A stretch of 64,000 nucleotides of DNA from Takakia lepidozioides. Taxonomy: Eukaryota > Streptophyta > Takakiopsida > Takakiales > Takakiaceae. The translations under genes were made by a program, and so were the position numbers. The notes below the pieces were generated by a model, which was not told the origin of the DNA, made no database searches, and saw only the letters and a program-made list of their open reading frames with translations. The DNA lies in contig CM060733.1 in NCBI GenBank assembly GCA_030704615.1, positions 12,772,001 to 12,836,000 of the forward strand. The letters are read 5' to 3'. This document shows positions 12,420 through 23,261 of this stretch, piece by piece. Each line of letters begins with the position of its first letter. The first letter of the stretch is position 1.

Positions 12420-14300
12420 TAATATGATGTAGATGGCAAGCCATCAATTGACATCCAATTCTATGTAATTAGATTGTCTTCATGACTGTTTGAAGCCCCG
12501 AGCATGAAAAGTTGGGCTTAGTCTCATAAACCAATGTGGGCTGGCACCCTATAATTAGCTTTCGATAGCTCAGAGACTCTATTACTTCTTTATTTTATCA
12601 ATTTATTGGTAAAATAAGATAGTACAACATGTTTTAGTGTTTTACGAAAGGGAAAACAAACTAATGTACGTGTGGTTCCACATGGACAATTATTTCAGAT
12701 GCTCATGCGTTTTCAATGTAAATCGCTATAACAATTCTAGACTTCTTTCTGATTTTGTGGCGAGCACATTCAAATTTATACATTATCAATTCATGTATTT
12801 ATTTATATGATAATGCTAATAACACAATCGATATCGATAATGTCGAAGTCTTTATTTCAATTTTTTTTCTTGTCTAGTCTTTGTATAATTAAAAATATAG
12901 ATTAAAAATACACATCAACAAACTCTATAATAGATAGATGTATGTAACGATATGAAGACTCTCGTCAAAGCAAGGGTAACTTATGGTGTTCCGAAAGAAC
13001 ACCATGTTGAACTTCGAAGAGAGGGAGAGAGAGAAGACTCCGCCTCACGGCTCCTGCCCCCTCTTGGGGATGGGCCCTATAAAGAACTTCGAATCCATCA
13101 CATTTTCTTGGATATTGTTTGCTGAAGAATGAAGTCGTCACTAGGAGGACGTAACAACGCCCCAGGAACGCAAATTCCCTAGTATATTTTGTAGTATAAC
13201 AATCGTAAGAAAGAAAATGTTAGTGCCTTGGTGATCTATGATACGTTATTACACCACGACATGTGGATTTTATGTAATTCAAACCTCATCCCATTTCACC
13301 AAAGCACTGACGTTTCTTTCTTTTGATTATTGTACCATACTGCCGAGGTTGTACACATCAAAGACACGGAGGAGGATGGAATAGATGTAACTATCAGCCC
13401 ATTAATAAACACCAGTTCCATGCAGTAATCAGATTGTGCTCTTGATCATGACCGTTTTAACTTTTAAGTCCGAGCATGTAAAGTTGGGCTTAATCTCATT
13501 TACGAGGGTGGGATGGCAGTATAATTGACTTTGAGAGGTCACAACTATTCCGACAGACTCTACTACTACCACTGTATTATCCATATACTGATCTAATAAG
13601 ATAGTAGAGCATGTTTAAGTGTTTAGTAAAGGGAAAACAAAATAAACTATGTATGGTTTGACATGAAGAAATATATTAAATGCTCGTGCATATTCAATAT
13701 AAATTGTTAGAATACTTCTACAAATGATTTTGTGTGATGGCATATATATGTAGATATTTATAGTAATGCTAATAGCTGATGATAAATTATATGCCAAACT
13801 TTTTTCATTTCATTTTTTTTCCTTGTTCTTGTTCTTGTCGTTTTTGTACTTTCTACAATATAGATCTATTAATAGATTGCAAATACACATCAACCAATCT
13901 ATAAAAGATACATGCTTGTGAGAAATATGAAGACCGATCTTGCCAAAGCAAACGTAACTTATGACATAACTTAATCCCCGAATGACCACCTGCATGTTGA
14001 AACTTTGAATCCAATATCACATTTTATTGGATATTGTTTGCTAAAGTTGTCACTAGGAGTGCAAAGCGCAAAGCAACGGGAAGCCCTAGCACATTTTGTA
14101 GTACATTAATTGTAAGAAGAAAAGGTCATTGCCTTGGTGGTATGATACGTGACTACTATACGGCAAGTGGGTTTATATTCAACCCTCATGCCATATCACC
14201 GAGACAGTGACGTTTTCTTCTTATAATTGTTGTACCATACCACCAAAATAAAAGAAATTTTCATATTGTACACATCAAAGTCGTAGGAAAAAAAATTCGA
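12420..14300. repeat. Diverged ~960-bp duplication with partial relatives
   Basis: The order of blocks 'GAGCATG…AAGTTGGGCTTA', 'AAGATAGTA…AGCATGTTT', 'ACACATCAAC…', 'GCAA…GTAACTTATG', 'TTGGATATTGTTTGCT' and 'CCTTGGTG…' occurs from about 12490 and again from about 13450, so the unit is near 960 bp. Partial copies of the second half lie at 10740-11165 and 14330-14705. Each unit ends with a hairpin-like pair (CTTGGTGGTAT … ATATCACCGAG). Heavy divergence indicates age. It may be an old DNA transposon or satellite; no coding capacity is visible. Confidence 0.55.
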
Positions 14301-16000
14301 ACTTGATAGACTTTAAAAATAGAAAAATCTAGATTGATTAGATAGATAGATCTACAATATATATGTATTAATAAACTGCAATTACACATGATCAACAAAC
14401 TAGATTTGTGTAAAAATAGAAAGATGGCTCTTGTCAAAGTAAACATAACTTATGATGTCACTTTACCTCATTACATTCTATTGGATATTTTTCTCTGAAG
14501 TCGTCACTAAAAGTATGGAGCAACACAAAGCCCTAATATATTTTGTAGTACGAAGATTTTTAAAAATAAAACAAACATTGCTTCGGCGGTATGATATGTG
14601 AAAACTGCACACGAAAGGTTGATTGTATTTAGACTTCATACCATATAACCGAGACACTGACATTTCTTCTAATAATTGTTCTACCATAACACCAAGATAA
14701 AGAACTTTTCAATGTTCATATTGTACACAACAAAATCTGAAATGTCTTTTAGGCATATAGTATGCTTTGTAGCTGTAGGTTGAGAATTTCATAAGAGTCT
14801 AGATTGCCCTATCCCTGTATATATTGCCCTATCATATATTGCTCTACAAAAAAAAAATGTATATAATTTTATTTTTGTATAAAATTATATATCAAAATAA
14901 TATATATGCATATGTATATATATAACATATGAATCTCATATGTATCAAGTAGAACTTATGTCATATTCTGCTATCCTTATTGTGCTATTTTTGTGGACCA
15001 ACACCCTGATAGCAAGAATTTAATGTTCAATGCAGCATAACCTCGAAATGAACCCCCATTTCCTCACTAAAGTTCGTGCTTAATAAGGACAAAGTTATCT
15101 CAACTCTATGTGTGAAGCACATTCAAAGTGCCTGGAAGGAGTTTTCAAGGGATCCTGATACATGGCATAATCAAAAGAAGGATGTAAAGTTTCAAAAACT
15201 TAGCACCATATTCTGTGACTTAGCAAAAGTCATAGAATACAAAGTCACTTCCCAACTGGTTTAGGTTAGAAAAGAGTAGTAATTCATTGTGAGAGGGTGT
15301 CCTTCACTTGTACATGTAGCCTGCTGGTTCCAGAGCCTTCATCTCCCTTCCCTTAGTACCCTGAAGCCTTTAATCTACAATGCTAAAAAATCCATGAAAG
15401 GTGAAGGACCCTTACTATGTGTCCGTCCCAAAAACACAGCCATTCAACAAACCGCAGGTTAGTGAAGATGCGCGAGGTAAGTAGTAGGTCTTCACATTTG
15501 CTATCGCTTTCCAACATGCATTCCTAATCAAGGCAAGTCAAAAGGAAATTAGGGGCAAGGGTATTACTCATGGAGACAACCACCTTGAGAACTTGAGGAA
15601 GATTTGCCTGTGTCGACATTGCAACTGACAGGTAATGCAACAGTTCGCAGCTGAAAACAGATATGTTGTGGTGCATAGAACATCTTTCTGATATAGGAGT
15701 CATTGTGGCTCTATACCAAGCTCGCGTGTGGTAGCATTTCATAAACGCAAAGCTGCAATTAAATGGAACGTGGACGCAATGGTTCACGAGCTATGAATTC
15801 AGCAGTTTTAGGAATCTGAACTCCTAACATGAATTAACTCTAGGCCGCCACCTTTCAGAATCACATATCACAATAGTCCTACTTAGGGATTTAGAACGAA
15901 TGAATTCATTCCTTGTACCCTTCATTCTAGAGACTTCTAGAAACATAGGGTTCCCTAATGAAAAAATAGGTTGCAAGTAATTTTAGTTTAGCCTAATCCC

Positions 16001-16002
<2 letters not shown>

Positions 16003-16086
<84 letters not shown>
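16003..16086. repeat. (GA)n microsatellite
   Basis: An uninterrupted run of about 42 GA dinucleotides. Pure GA/CT runs of this length are highly mutable in copy number. Confidence 0.95.
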
Positions 16087-16088
<2 letters not shown>

Positions 16089-18640
16089 CGGGGGAAAAAA
16101 TAAATAAAAATGCTTGTCTTTGTCATGACAAGAAAGGATCAATAATAGTACATGGCTGGATCAGATTGTTCTTCCCTAGGAAAAACAAGGACAAAACAGC
16201 CTTGGTAACAAGGCACCATCATCCCCTTCCTCAAGATACCATCTGTCATATTTTTTACTTCCATGTGTGCTTTACTGGACCTCAACCTTTACACATGAGT
16301 AAAATGTACGAAACAGCTCTATACAAGTGTTTCCAAAAGCACATATATCCAGGAAAGCATGTAACACATTCCCCATGCCTTGTCATATATGTGAGGTAAA
16401 AAACAACATGTGTTTGGGGGTGGGAGGTGGGAGCCTGGGAAATCCAGATAAGTTGCTCCCAATCCTAACCCCTATTAGTCATGCACCAAGCCAAACTTTC
16501 AAGTGAAGAGAGAGCAACTTCCTATATGTGGAAGAGAGCGCCATGGCTTCTTTATCATGTAGTTCAGTGGCTAAAGTTGTGCAATAAGAGAAGACTGCAC
16601 ATTAATAGTAGACAACATATAGAATTGCAGGAAGATTCACGAGATTGGCGGCCATGTGTTCTGTTCACGACCTTGGGCCTGCTTCCATAAACTCGCCGCC
16701 TAAGCACGATCGTGCTTAGGGTTTACAACCTAATATTTGATAGTATAGCGTATGTAGAGTACCTCATACTGTTGAATCAAAGCAATGGGAATGATCACAT
16801 TGGTACCTAGAACTACATATATGGGCCCAAGCTGATGCGCTTCCCGAGACTTGTCTTGAGATGATGATGACTGGGGAATAAAGCCTCAATACCTCATTGA
16901 GTATCATATCCACCTACCATAAATGCGATTGTAAATTGCCCAATTCATGTGTCTTATGATTGAGCAAAAGCCTTGTACAAAATTGTGCAAGCTTACAAGC
17001 ATCAAGGCTTTTGAACATTGTTATTTGAACGTTTGCACCATGTGGATTATAAAAAGAGTCTAGGCGCTTCAGCACTCATGTAATAGGGAAGTCGCTCATT
17101 TTCTTGTGCCTCTCATTTTTGAATAATTGGGAGTTTATGTCGCGCGTGTGGGACAGGGCGCACGGACGCGGGGTCACCCTCCCCCGCCCCGTCCACCCCC
17201 ACCTGCCAGCCGCCCGCGGCCCTGCCCGCACGCCGCCTAGCCCGCCCCCGGACCGCGGCCCCCGCCCGCCCGCCCTCGCCACTGGGTCCGCCCGCCATCG
17301 GGTCCCCAGTGGGTCTGCCCAGGATGGGGTCTGCCCAAGATCGGTCTGCCCGCTGCTGGCGCATGTCGTCCGGCAGACCACCCCAGACCGGCCCAGCACA
17401 GCTAGACCTACGTGGCGCGCATCTGCCCCTCCAGATCCGGTTTTATCCAGACCGTCCGGATTTAGGGCATGCCATGGCACTCGCCGATCTCCTCAGACCC
17501 CATTTTTTTTTTTTTTTTTTCTCTGTTGCCGGTGTTGCTTGCTGTTGTTTGTTGTTTGACTGTTTAGAACCAATAGACTTGCCGGTTGTGAAGAATCCCT
17601 TTGCATGACTCCATGGACTCTCTGGCCACGTCGGAGTGCATCGTTTCAAGCCACAACCTCTTTTGTTCATATGCTTCTACTATTTTTGCTTTGTTGTTCG
17701 CCTATTCGTGGGACTGTTTGAGCGCGGGGAAGTGAGTTACATTGAGTTTACAGTGCAGACTTGAATGGAAGTATTTAGGTCTTTGCTAATAAGTACGACT
17801 CATTTTAGCGGACAACAATTGAGAATCGGCCTTTCCCTTGTCACACTGTCTTGTTTGAGGCTTGTCCTCCATATAGCATGTGGTGGAATGGCATTGCAAA
17901 AATAGCGGAAGCATATGCGCATGGCTGGCTGTATAAAATTCCGATTTCCTCCCGAGTTCCGTCTCTTGGATGTTGTTTGCAGGTGGACCCATCGATGCAG
18001 GACGAAATGGGCATGTGTGGTGGAATTTTTTGTGCAACGAACCAGTGGACCTTCCAAGTGTTACCATGATAGTGCAGGGATGCAGAGACCCAGCCGAGGG
18101 ACCATTGAAATGGTGAAACGGGTGGGGACACACTACAGACAGAGGGCAAACCAGATGGGCAGAGCAGGAGAAGAGAAGAGTGCACCATGCCAGTCCAAAC
18201 GAGAAGACCGAACCAACAGACCAGCCTAGAGAACTCTGGTCAGACCGCGACGGCAGACCGAGTGCACACAATGTTTGCCGCACGAATGCGACAGACCAGT
18301 GCCACAGACCCTTTTGGCATACCCTTTTGGCCGACCCTTTTGGCGGAGACTTAGGGCAGACCATGGAAGTCCTTGGCGGCGGCCATTATTGTGCCGCCGG
18401 GACGTTTGATGTTTCGACGGTAGTCCAATGACCAACGTGCATGGCCTCGGCGGTCGCACGTGTGCTCGTTTGTAGCGCCCGCCCGCTCTTCAAAGGCCGC
18501 GTGCCCGTTGTTGCCGAAGTGCAAAGGTATCAACTTACCAGACTTCTTCACCGCCAGACCTTCATTTCCTTTTTTGCTTGCTCTTCTTCATTTGCATTTA
18601 GCATACCGTCTCTGACACAATTCCTCCTTCGGTTGCAGCC

Positions 18641-19152
18641 ATGGAAGAAGCTTGCCCAAAGGGCGGAGCCGATTGGGTGGAATATGTGCATGCCCCTCGC
18701 CACAAAGCCAAGAGAAGGTACTGGTATGAGCCAAGTGAGTACGATGCTAAAATAGCAGAAGCATTTTTGGACTTGCGCGTAGCGAAGGAGAAAGAGAACT
18801 GGCCAAAGGATCGGTTTCAGTGCCCCTTTTGCCCCGATATTGTCAAGGACAAAGAGACTCTAAACTGCCATGCCCTTGATGGAGGATGCAAAGGTATGGT
18901 CCTTGAGAACTTCAAGCCTTGGCCCAAGCCAAGTTCGTCTAAGGCCGCAAAAGAAATCACTGCAAAGTGTAGGGGTGCATATGCCGTCGTTCGGTCTGCT
19001 GAGGAAGTGCGGCAGCTTTATTACACTGAAGCCAGCCTGCTGGGCCCCGGCCTCGTTGTGCCAGTGAAGAAAAGGAAGCTCAGTGATGGAGCTAAGAAAA
19101 ATGTAGACCGTAAAAGTCACTGGCATACCATGGGATATGAGAGTGAGTAGCA
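18641..19152 (+). CDS. Exon with C2HC-type zinc-finger-like motif (region C)
   Basis: From an ATG at 18641 the frame encodes about 168 residues to a possible splice donor (GTGAGT) near 19142 or a TAG at 19148. Around residues 67-85 is F-Q-C-P-F-C-P-D-I-V-K-D-K-E-T-L-N-C-H-A, which resembles the XS-type zinc finger of SGS3-like plant proteins (C-P-x-C … L-x-x-H-A); this is a weak similarity and BED- or C2H2-type alternatives remain open. The C-terminal part is basic (K-K-R-K-L). A following acidic exon-like frame (19232-19460, S-S-G-D-D-S-S-E-E-D) could be spliced on. Function unknown. Confidence 0.4.
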
Positions 19153-20207
19153 AAGAATTGCAACCAGGTCGGTCCTAGCAGACCACCACTAGCAGACCAT
19201 AGGCTGCCGTTTCAACTTTGTCGTCTAGTGGGGATGACTCAAGTGAGGAAGACTCTCATGAAGATGCGGATCATGTTCAGGACAAGTCGACGGAGCGGCC
19301 GCGACTACTTGTGAGGCCGTACTTGGTGAACGACCCCATTGGGTATGCCCCGCCGGTACATGACATAACCCTTGACTCATACATCCCCATGGAGGAATCA
19401 CACCCTCAAACAGACCCACAAAGCCCACCACATATCAGACCCAACAAACAGACCAAGAAATAGCCAACCCTAACTGACACTCATGGAGATGTAATGGGCA
19501 CCCCTGTCCGCCCTGGCACATTGTATCTGCTTCCCCACGGTCTTCTGCCAGACCAGTACCCAGATGAATCAGATCCGGATTTTTTCCCTTTTTTGTATGC
19601 TTACGTGAGATCAAGGCAAATATAGCAGACCATTGACACAGCAGAGAAGAAGTGGGTGGAGGCACGATCACACCCAAGGGATGAAGACTACAACGGCCTC
19701 CAGGTACTTGAACCACTCTTTCTATGGTCTACCGTATTTCAGTGTTTCGATTTCCTGGTTGCAATTAGTGATATGCTATGTATGTGCTGCTGTCGGTCTA
19801 CTGTTCTGGGTCTGCTACATGGTACTGCATTACTTGTTCTAGTTGTGGTCTGCTCTATAGGTCCAGAACCGTGTGTCTACTTTCCCCTATTGCAAATCAT
19901 CCTATAGTGTTTTATTATTATTGTTATATATGTAGTCTGCTGCGAACGGTCTACTGTTTTGGGTCTGCTTTTCGCAACATGGTATTGCAATTGATTTGAA
20001 AGGCGCACTACTGTCGTGGCTGTGGTCTGCTACATGGGTCCACGGCTATGTTGTACTACTATGCTCTACTGGTCTACTGATATGGCCTACTGGTGTATGG
20101 TCTACTGGTCTACTATCAGGCCCAATTTTGACTGGTCTACTGGTCTATGGTCTATTGCTCTATGGTGTACTGGTCTAATGTGAAGGCCAATTTTGCTGTT
20201 TGTTTTC

Positions 20208-20857
20208 AGGAGGCGAATGCGCAAGACAACCGAAGGTACAGAGCTTTGCAAATCTAGAAGTACAGGTTGAACGGTCCTCCCTTGGAAAATACACTTGTCC
20301 GGAATGAGGTCCGTGATATTCGTGACTACATCCTGAGTCTGTATCCACAGTCGGCTGATGCCATTGCATCAATTCAGGATGGTACCACTGGCCGCGCAGC
20401 AGGCCTCCCTCCGTCTGCTGTAAAGGCTTTTGAGAGCGTCGGTCAGACTAGCAGACCCGGCTCAGTGGACCTTTCTTCCATGACCCGTCCTCCAGCGGAC
20501 CTTCGTACCTCTTCAGCAGACCCTCAGTAGACCACATTGCGTGGTCGAACTGATTTCCCATTTGGCAGACCATGGCGACCTCCACAGCGGTCTACAACTG
20601 ATGAGGACGACCCCACTCTTCCGAAGTTTTGTTGTGGGGAAAGCAATCGGCATCTGGACTGGTACAATGAGCTTCACCGCATCGTCGCCTCCCGGTGGAC
20701 CTTTGCTCTACAGCCCTCCTCAATGGAGTTCACAGCGGAGGAGGCCACCCGTGTTTTGGACAAAGCCCGTGAGTATGGAGTGGCACTTCTGGCAGAGGAG
20801 ACCGAGCCACCGCTTATCGCGCAACTCTTTCTCATGCACAACCTACGCCCACTGGAG
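20208..20857 (+). pseudogene. Decayed exon of region C gene
   Basis: The frame opens after a splice-acceptor-like TTTTCAG at 20207 and runs to a donor G|GTAAGC at 20858. It contains two in-frame TAG codons (about 20256 and 20528), both adjacent to CAGACC/GGTCTG words. The second half encodes a helical stretch (W-Y-N-E-L-H-R-I-V-A-S-R-W … A-T-R-V-L-D-K-A-R-E-Y-G-V-A-L-L-A) without a domain I recognise. It is likely part of the same gene as the zinc-finger-like exon upstream and possibly the Ulp1-like exon at 45.24 kb. Confidence 0.35.
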
Positions 20858-21399
20858 GTAAGCACATGGCCATCGCCCACCCAATATTTGGTGTTCGTCC
20901 GAAGCACTTAGCGAGCTTGATGTCCAGAGAGTGCTTTTGAGGAGATGGCAAATTGTTTCCTCCGCCGTCAATGGATGCAATTTGGCAATTTCAGGTCTTA
21001 CACCAAATTAAAAAAAGACCTACACAACCTGCGGATGGACCTGCTGCACGGAAGCGAAGAGGCTCGGGAAAGTATCACGCAAGACGCCATGATGTGGTTT
21101 GTGATTGTGCAGGAGCATGGCGCAAGGCAGCTTCTATGAGCCCTTTGTGGCCATACTGGAGTCGAGTCACCCGTTAAGTGCAGGCTCATTGGAGTTTGTA
21201 CAACAGTAGACACACAAAACCCAACTCCCATGGAGACCCAGGGGTAAGGTCCACTACCATTCTCTGCTTCTCAGCAGATGTTGCAGTGGGGGGGAAAGGA
21301 ATTGCTCCTCTCATTTTTGGCAACTCGTAAGTGCTAGGGAGGATCGGCGTTGCTTCCTGGGTTATCGCCAGGTCTTCAGAAGGTCTGATGTCCTGCACT

Positions 21400-21900
21400 G
21401 GCAAGGTCTACTGATGTTGGAATGGTGAGGTGTCGACGACCATACCTGCGTCGCGATGCACTTCTGCGGTGCATTTGTCAAGCAATGTACCAGGCAGGGT
21501 GTCCTCCTGCAAGGTCTGATCTTCTTTCCTCTGCTCCAACAAGGTCTGATCAGGTCTGCACTGGTCGAGAAATGTCTGCTCTGATACGGTCTGGTCTGGT
21601 CTGGTTTGGTATCCTCTGGTCATCTGGGGTATGGTCTGTTGTGCACTCGGATCGTCTGGAGTCCTTCGCTCTGGTCTGGTCTGTTGTGGTCTGGTCTGGT
21701 GTGATATGATCTTCTGTGGTCTGCTCTTGTCTTGTCTGGTGTGGGGTGGTCTGGTCTTGTCTAGTCTTGTCGGGTCTGCAGTGGTGTGCTCTGGCCTGCA
21801 CTGGTCTGCCCAGGTCTGCTTTCCACCGCAGCGGTCTGCTTTGGGAAGGTGATGGGTGCCCGCTGATCTGGAAAGGTCTGCTCATGTCCGGTAATTTTGG
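21400..21900. repeat. GGTCTG-dense low-complexity tract
   Basis: About 500 bp in which GGTCTG and close variants recur every 5-30 bases (for example TCTGGTCTGGTCTGGTTTGG near 21590). It probably lies in an intron of region C, since similar words continue on the other side of element B at 45.17-45.24 kb just before a splice acceptor. Confidence 0.7.
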
Positions 21901-22130
21901 GTAAGGTGTGCAATGCCTCCACGAAAGTTTGTTTTGGCAACGAAAAGTTTTTGTCACCCACATTCTCGGGCTTGGGATCACTGGCAATCCAGTCAGGGGT
22001 CTGCTGTTCCTTGTTCTCCGTAATCTAGTCGGGGGTCTGCTGGTTCGCATGTCGGTATTTGGGAGCTTGCTGGGAAGGGTTTGCTCGCTCCACGGTCTGC
22101 TCGTTGCGGGCCTCGTACTGCATACAACGT

Positions 22131-22555
22131 CTAGTCCCCCTCAAGACCAAATACGGGACGTCCAGACTCGCGGGCAGCAATAAATGTAGAACCTGCAGGA
22201 AAAAAACATGCAATGGTGATATTATATCGGATAACAGTTAATGATCATGAATCAGCTCAGAAGATTTTAATTACAAAATGGAGACCAATGCAAACCTGTG
22301 CCAGCTGTGAGATCCAAAATGCGGGAGCCAAGAGGTGAGCATCTCCACCAACACTTGCATGAAGGCGGGACTACGGTCTCGCGCACCCCTCCAGGCTTGT
22401 TGAGGATTTTGCATGGGTAGTGCAACATCTGGAATGTGGTTGTAGATGGCATCCAACTCAACAGGGTCTACAAGGGGGTCCACAACTTTGCCAGACTCAC
22501 GCAGTTTGAATAGTCCTCCTTGCTTGGTGAGGACATGGGCGTGGAAGAACATGGT
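22131..22555 (-). pseudogene. Element B methyltransferase gene, 3' part (AdoMet-binding half)
   Basis: Two minus-strand exons. The first (22555 to about 22296) encodes a segment homologous to A 23672-23947 (shared blocks L-F-K-L-R-E-S-G-K-V-V-D, D-A-I-Y-N-H-I-P, R-D-R-S-P-A-F-M-Q) and ends, after a one-base frameshift, in ILDLTAGTG, the motif I loop, at a GT donor. The second starts after TCCTGCAG at 22194 and encodes STFIAARESGRPVFGLEGD followed by a TAG at 22131-22133. The pattern G-T-G … S/T-x3-A-A-x3-G-R-x-x-x-G-x-E is the classic motif I-II of bacterial beta-class DNA amino-methyltransferases. The acidic tail present in A is missing. The upstream exons of the gene are at 37.1-40.3 kb, separated by insertion of A. 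Confidence 0.75.
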
Positions 22556-22563
22556 CTGTTAGA
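22556..22563. repeat. Target-site duplication, left of element A
   Basis: CTGTTAGA, repeated directly at 37018-37025 immediately outside the terminal inverted repeats of A. On the minus strand it forms the splice acceptor TCTAACAG of element B's methyltransferase gene. Confidence 0.8.
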
Positions 22564-22584
22564 GGGGGCTGCTATTTCATGAGC
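22564..22584 (+). repeat. Left terminal inverted repeat of element A
   Basis: Begins GGGGGCTGCTATTTC and continues into CATGAGC, then an (ATGAGCGGC)n-like tract to about 22616. It pairs with 36997-37017. Confidence 0.8.
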
Positions 22585-22799
22585 GGCATGAGCATGAGCG
22601 GCATGAGCATGAGCGGAAAAAAAAAAAGCATGAGCAGACCATTGTGAGTCCACGGAAATAGGGTTAGGAGGCACGGAAATAGGGTCATGTGAAGTTGGAA
22701 TGTGGCACCAGTGGACTTAAAATGCAACATTTTATTGCAAATTTTGTGGCAAGCCACGTCTATACAAGTGTGTTCTAACTGTCATAGCCGGAATGGGCA

Positions 22800-23261
22800 C
22801 TACTCTCCTACACCCTCCGAGGAACTTGCCCCACCTTCTTCCTCATCCCCCTCATCCCCCTCATCCTCCGAGCTCTGTGATGCATCAGTTCCACTATGCC
22901 TCTCAAAAATCCCGTCCTCTCCTTGGGGGACTGTCCACCTCACCTCCTGGGAATCTTCTGCGTCTTCTCCCCCACTTTCCTCAGCAGAATCCAACACAAA
23001 TCTACGAGCCCGACGGGCTCTAATAGCTGCTGCCTCCTCCCTCATCTTCATTTTCTTGAGGCTTGCCTCGTCTAAAATCTGCTGTACACGACTACGTTCG
23101 GAACACCTCCTAATGGACACCGAAGCAAGCCGGGCAGCATAAGTAGGCAGGATGTACTCCCTTTCTGGACTAGGCATGAAATCTCCCCTGGCAAAAAAAG
23201 GCACGTTCCTCCTGCCCATGAACTCCGGTGTAGACGTCCCTCCGGCAGTACTTGGCATCCT
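22800..23261 (-). CDS. C-terminal exon of element A methyltransferase gene (or separate small ORF)
   Basis: Begins at an ATG (23261) right after an acceptor-like ACTGTAG and ends with TAG near 22800. It encodes about 150 residues: P-E-F-M-G-R-R-N-V-P-F-F-A near the start, a basic helix (K-K-M-K-M-R-E-E-A-A-A-I-R-A-R-R-A-R-R) and a very acidic tail (S-S-E-D-E-G-D-E-G-D-E-E-E). Such acidic tails are common in chromatin proteins, but no domain is recognised. The stop lies about 235 bp from the left end of A. It may instead be its own gene. Confidence 0.4.
   Translation of the reverse strand, partial: RMPSTAGGTSTPEFMGRRNVPFFARGDFMPSPEREYILPTYAARLASVSIRRCSERSRVQQILDEASLKKMKMREEAAAIRARRARRFVLDSAEESGGEDAEDSQEVRWTVPQGEDGIFERHSGTDASQSSEDEGDEGDEEEGGASSSEGVGE

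Larger units (their letters stand above)
10326..17100. other. AT-rich non-coding region, no credible gene
   Basis: No open frame with a recognisable domain or convincing codon pattern is seen; the longest frames are under 90 codons. The stretch holds poly-T tracts (10697-10722), diverged duplications (12.4-14.3 kb), a 148-bp tandem repeat (11.3-11.75 kb), a long (GA)n tract and a short perfect palindrome TAAGCACGATCGTGCTTA at 16703-16720. The word TTTGGGAGATCT occurs at 10431 and 10671 in similar contexts. I see no tRNA or rRNA gene. Confidence 0.6.
17130..21984. mobile_element. Region C, left part: GGTCTG-rich element (tentative)
   Basis: Composition changes sharply near 17130 from AT-rich to GC-rich, and the word GGTCTG (or CAGACC) becomes extremely frequent: clusters at 17290-17400, 18200-18370, 20030-20180, 20440-20560 and 21400-21900. 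The same word reappears at 45170-45240 and 45785-45890 but is rare in elements A and B between. I therefore read 17.1-22.0 kb and 45.16-45.9 kb as two halves of one older element split by B. It carries remnants of a spliced gene on the plus strand. No terminal repeats were found, and C may not be a transposon. Confidence 0.4.

Noticed and set aside
17076-17670. GC-rich open frames on both strands
   Set aside because: Low-complexity P/R/G-rich translation from biased composition; no domain, and frames are open on both strands alike.
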